Of a stretch of 6,469 bases of DNA, positions 5,584 to 6,469 are shown in pieces. A program made the translations under genes and the position numbers. Source of the stretch: Treponema sp. (lineage in GTDB: Bacteria; Spirochaetota; Spirochaetia; Treponematales; Breznakiellaceae); the NCBI GenBank assembly GCA_031275535.1, contig JAISOR010000226.1, positions 1 through 6,469 on the forward strand, read 5' to 3'. Positions within the stretch are counted from its first letter, which is position 1; each line of letters starts with the position of its first letter. Under the pieces are notes generated by a model, which worked only from the letters and a program-made list of their open reading frames with translations, searched no databases and was not told the origin of the DNA.

Positions 5584-5832
5584 ATGAAAACAGCAATATC
5601 ACTTCCGGATACATTGTATGAGAAAGCGGAGCAAACCGCCTTCTATATGGGTATTCCCCGAAGCCAATTATTTGCCATGGCCTTAGAGGAATTTATCTCC
5701 CGGCACAATGGTAAAATGATAACTGAAAAGATAAACGAAGTATACGAAAAAATCGATCAGTCCGAATTTGAGCCATATTTAACGGCAGGACTTGAACCGG
5801 TAAGGAATATGACAAAAAATGACACGTGGTGA
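5584..5832 (+). CDS. mazE: ribbon-helix-helix antitoxin of a MazEF-type pair
   Basis: This is an 82-residue protein starting MKTAISLPDTLYEKAEQTA. Residues 2-7 form the beta strand, about 8-22 the first helix and 25-40 the second helix of a CopG-like ribbon-helix-helix DNA-binding domain. The C-terminal half (about 43-82), rich in Glu and Lys, is the part expected to bind and block the toxin. The family resembles the MazE types of B. subtilis EndoAI and Leptospira ChpI, not the AbrB-fold MazE of E. coli. I chose the ATG at 5584 because the longer frame from a TTG at 5548 would begin inside the -35 box. The gene overlaps the toxin gene by 14 nt, the usual arrangement for balanced translation. 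Base composition is much more AT-rich than the flanking genes, which suggests acquisition by transfer. Confidence 0.87.
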   Translation: MKTAISLPDTLYEKAEQTAFYMGIPRSQLFAMALEEFISRHNGKMITEKINEVYEKIDQSEFEPYLTAGLEPVRNMTKNDTW

Positions 5833-6166
5833 AATATGGTGGGCAGATTATGGTATTCCTTACGGAAGTGAACCAGGATACAGGCGGCCTGTGATAATAA
5901 TACAAAATGATTTTTTCAATAATAGCAAAATAAATACAACGATTGTAGTACCGCTATCAACAAATTTATTATTGGCTGATGTACCGGGGAATATATTCAT
6001 AAACAAACAGGATTCAAAATTAACCAAAGATTCTGTGATTCTCGTATCGCAGACAGGTGTAATTGACAAAGAGCGGTTAAAGGAGAAAGTATCAAAGATA
6101 AGTAGAGAGATAATAGAAAAGATAGAAAATAATATGATGTTCATTCTTGGAATAAAGCCGATATAA
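5819..6166 (+). CDS. mazF: MazF/PemK family endoribonuclease toxin
   Basis: This is a 115-residue protein, the usual MazF size. It begins MTRGEIWWADYG, then GSEPGYRRPVIIIQND (17-31), TTIVVPLST (40-48), VPGNIFI (55-61), KDSVILVSQTGVIDKERL (70-87) and an amphipathic C-terminal helix. By alignment with B. subtilis EndoA, R23 matches catalytic R25 and T40 matches T48, so the toxin looks active. MazF enzymes cut single-stranded mRNA at short motifs and arrest growth until the antitoxin binds them. Translation probably depends on coupling to the antitoxin frame: the starts and stops overlap by 14 nt, and the nearest Shine-Dalgarno-like AAGGA (5802-5806) lies inside the antitoxin gene, 12 bases away. 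No clear terminator follows the stop. The gene is AT-rich like its partner. Confidence 0.92.
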   Translation: MTRGEIWWADYGIPYGSEPGYRRPVIIIQNDFFNNSKINTTIVVPLSTNLLLADVPGNIFINKQDSKLTKDSVILVSQTGVIDKERLKEKVSKISREIIEKIENNMMFILGIKPI

Positions 6167-6177
6167 AAAAACGACAT

Positions 6178-6212
6178 CCCCACTCTCCACTCCCCATTCT
6201 TCATTCTTCACT
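6178..6212. repeat. five-unit degenerate heptamer tandem repeat
   Basis: Five contiguous 7-bp units fit CYYCAYT without a gap: CCCCACT, CTCCACT, CCCCATT, CTTCATT, CTTCACT. On the minus strand the unit reads ARTGRRG. The array lies between the toxin stop (6166) and the aldolase-like gene, and its last unit supplies the TGA stop of that gene (6208-6210). It resembles the short tandemly repeated heptamers known from cyanobacteria; a similar short array is at 2879-2899. Confidence 0.7.
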
Positions 6213-6469
6213 CCCCCCCTCTCTTCTTCGCGTATCGGGAAAGGTACACAAAACGCATCAGGCGGCACTCAAAGGGGCTGATAGGCTTCACCGGGCCCCG
6301 GGCGGAAGCGGCGAAAGAGGCCATGCATTCCTTCTCCAGCACCAGCGCCGCCGCCGCGGCGTCCTCCCGGCTGCCCGCGCAGCAGAGGGCCCCCCGGCCT
6401 TTCAGCAGGACGGCGCTGCGGCCCCTCAGGGCCCGCACGAGCCGGGCCGGAGCCTTGTCCCCCTCCCCG
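6208..6469 (-). CDS. class II aldolase/adducin-like protein, C-terminal part (partial)
   Basis: The last 86 codons of a minus-strand gene whose start lies beyond the right edge. The frame is open to the window end, so the GTG at 6438 is an internal codon. The stretch SAVLLKGRGALCCAG followed by SREDAAAAALVLEKECMAS resembles the strand and helix near the C-terminus of class II aldolases (L-fuculose-phosphate aldolase type), where the family has LLxxHG and then a Glu-rich helix. Here the histidine of that HG, a zinc ligand in FucA, is Arg. The protein may thus lack normal aldolase chemistry or belong to a divergent subgroup. The tail is basic (YLSRYAKKRGGE). The identification rests on a short fragment. 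The gene converges with the toxin gene, 41 nt apart. Confidence 0.6.
   Translation of the reverse strand, partial: GEGDKAPARLVRALRGRSAVLLKGRGALCCAGSREDAAAAALVLEKECMASFAASARGPVKPISPFECRLMRFVYLSRYAKKRGGE

Noticed and set aside
5860..6204. A 114-codon minus-strand frame opposite the toxin
   Set aside because: It is antisense to a toxin with clear MazF motifs and has no supporting features.

Overview
The window reads as chromosomal DNA of a GC-rich, host-associated bacterium. My best guess is a spirochaete of the Treponema type. That guess rests on protein resemblance only (a RadC-like JAB domain fused to DinG, a ChpIK/MazEF-type toxin-antitoxin pair, an IscR-like Rrf2 regulator) and was not tested by any search. 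Coding density is high. The main genes use many G/C third positions, while one cassette (about 5530-6170) is clearly AT-rich.

Layout. Positions 1-83 probably hold the last 26 codons of an upstream plus-strand gene. Positions 84-287 are a regulatory intergenic region: a possible weak terminator, two T-tract direct repeats exactly 20 bp apart, a good sigma70-type promoter (158-185), and a leader of about 96 nt with a strong GC hairpin and a ribosome-binding site that can itself fold. This drives an Rrf2/IscR-like regulator with a probable Fe-S site (288-707). After a 27-nt gap it probably also drives a 498-residue membrane protein (735-2231), in which I see three winged-helix-like modules alternating with membrane segments.

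On the minus strand lies a two-gene block that converges on this operon. A large helicase (2901-5486) combines an N-terminal JAMM metalloprotease-like domain with a complete DinG/XPD Fe-S helicase. A Uma2-family PD-(D/E)XK protein (2245-2823) follows it. Divergent from the helicase is a toxin-antitoxin cassette (5584-6166): a ribbon-helix-helix antitoxin and a MazF/PemK endoribonuclease overlapping by 14 nt. Its promoter is near consensus and is placed so that the message should be essentially leaderless. A 7-bp direct repeat one helical turn apart overlaps that promoter and is a likely autoregulatory operator. At the right edge is the 3' part of a minus-strand class II aldolase/adducin-like gene (6208-6469), which runs out of the window.

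A degenerate 7-bp tandem repeat (CYYCAYT) lies at the 3' end of both complete-ended minus-strand transcription units (2879-2899 and 6178-6212). No tRNA, rRNA, CRISPR array or insertion sequence was seen. The most unusual items are the JAMM-DinG fusion next to a Uma2 nuclease, the three-module winged-helix membrane protein, the leaderless-looking toxin-antitoxin operon and the heptamer repeats.
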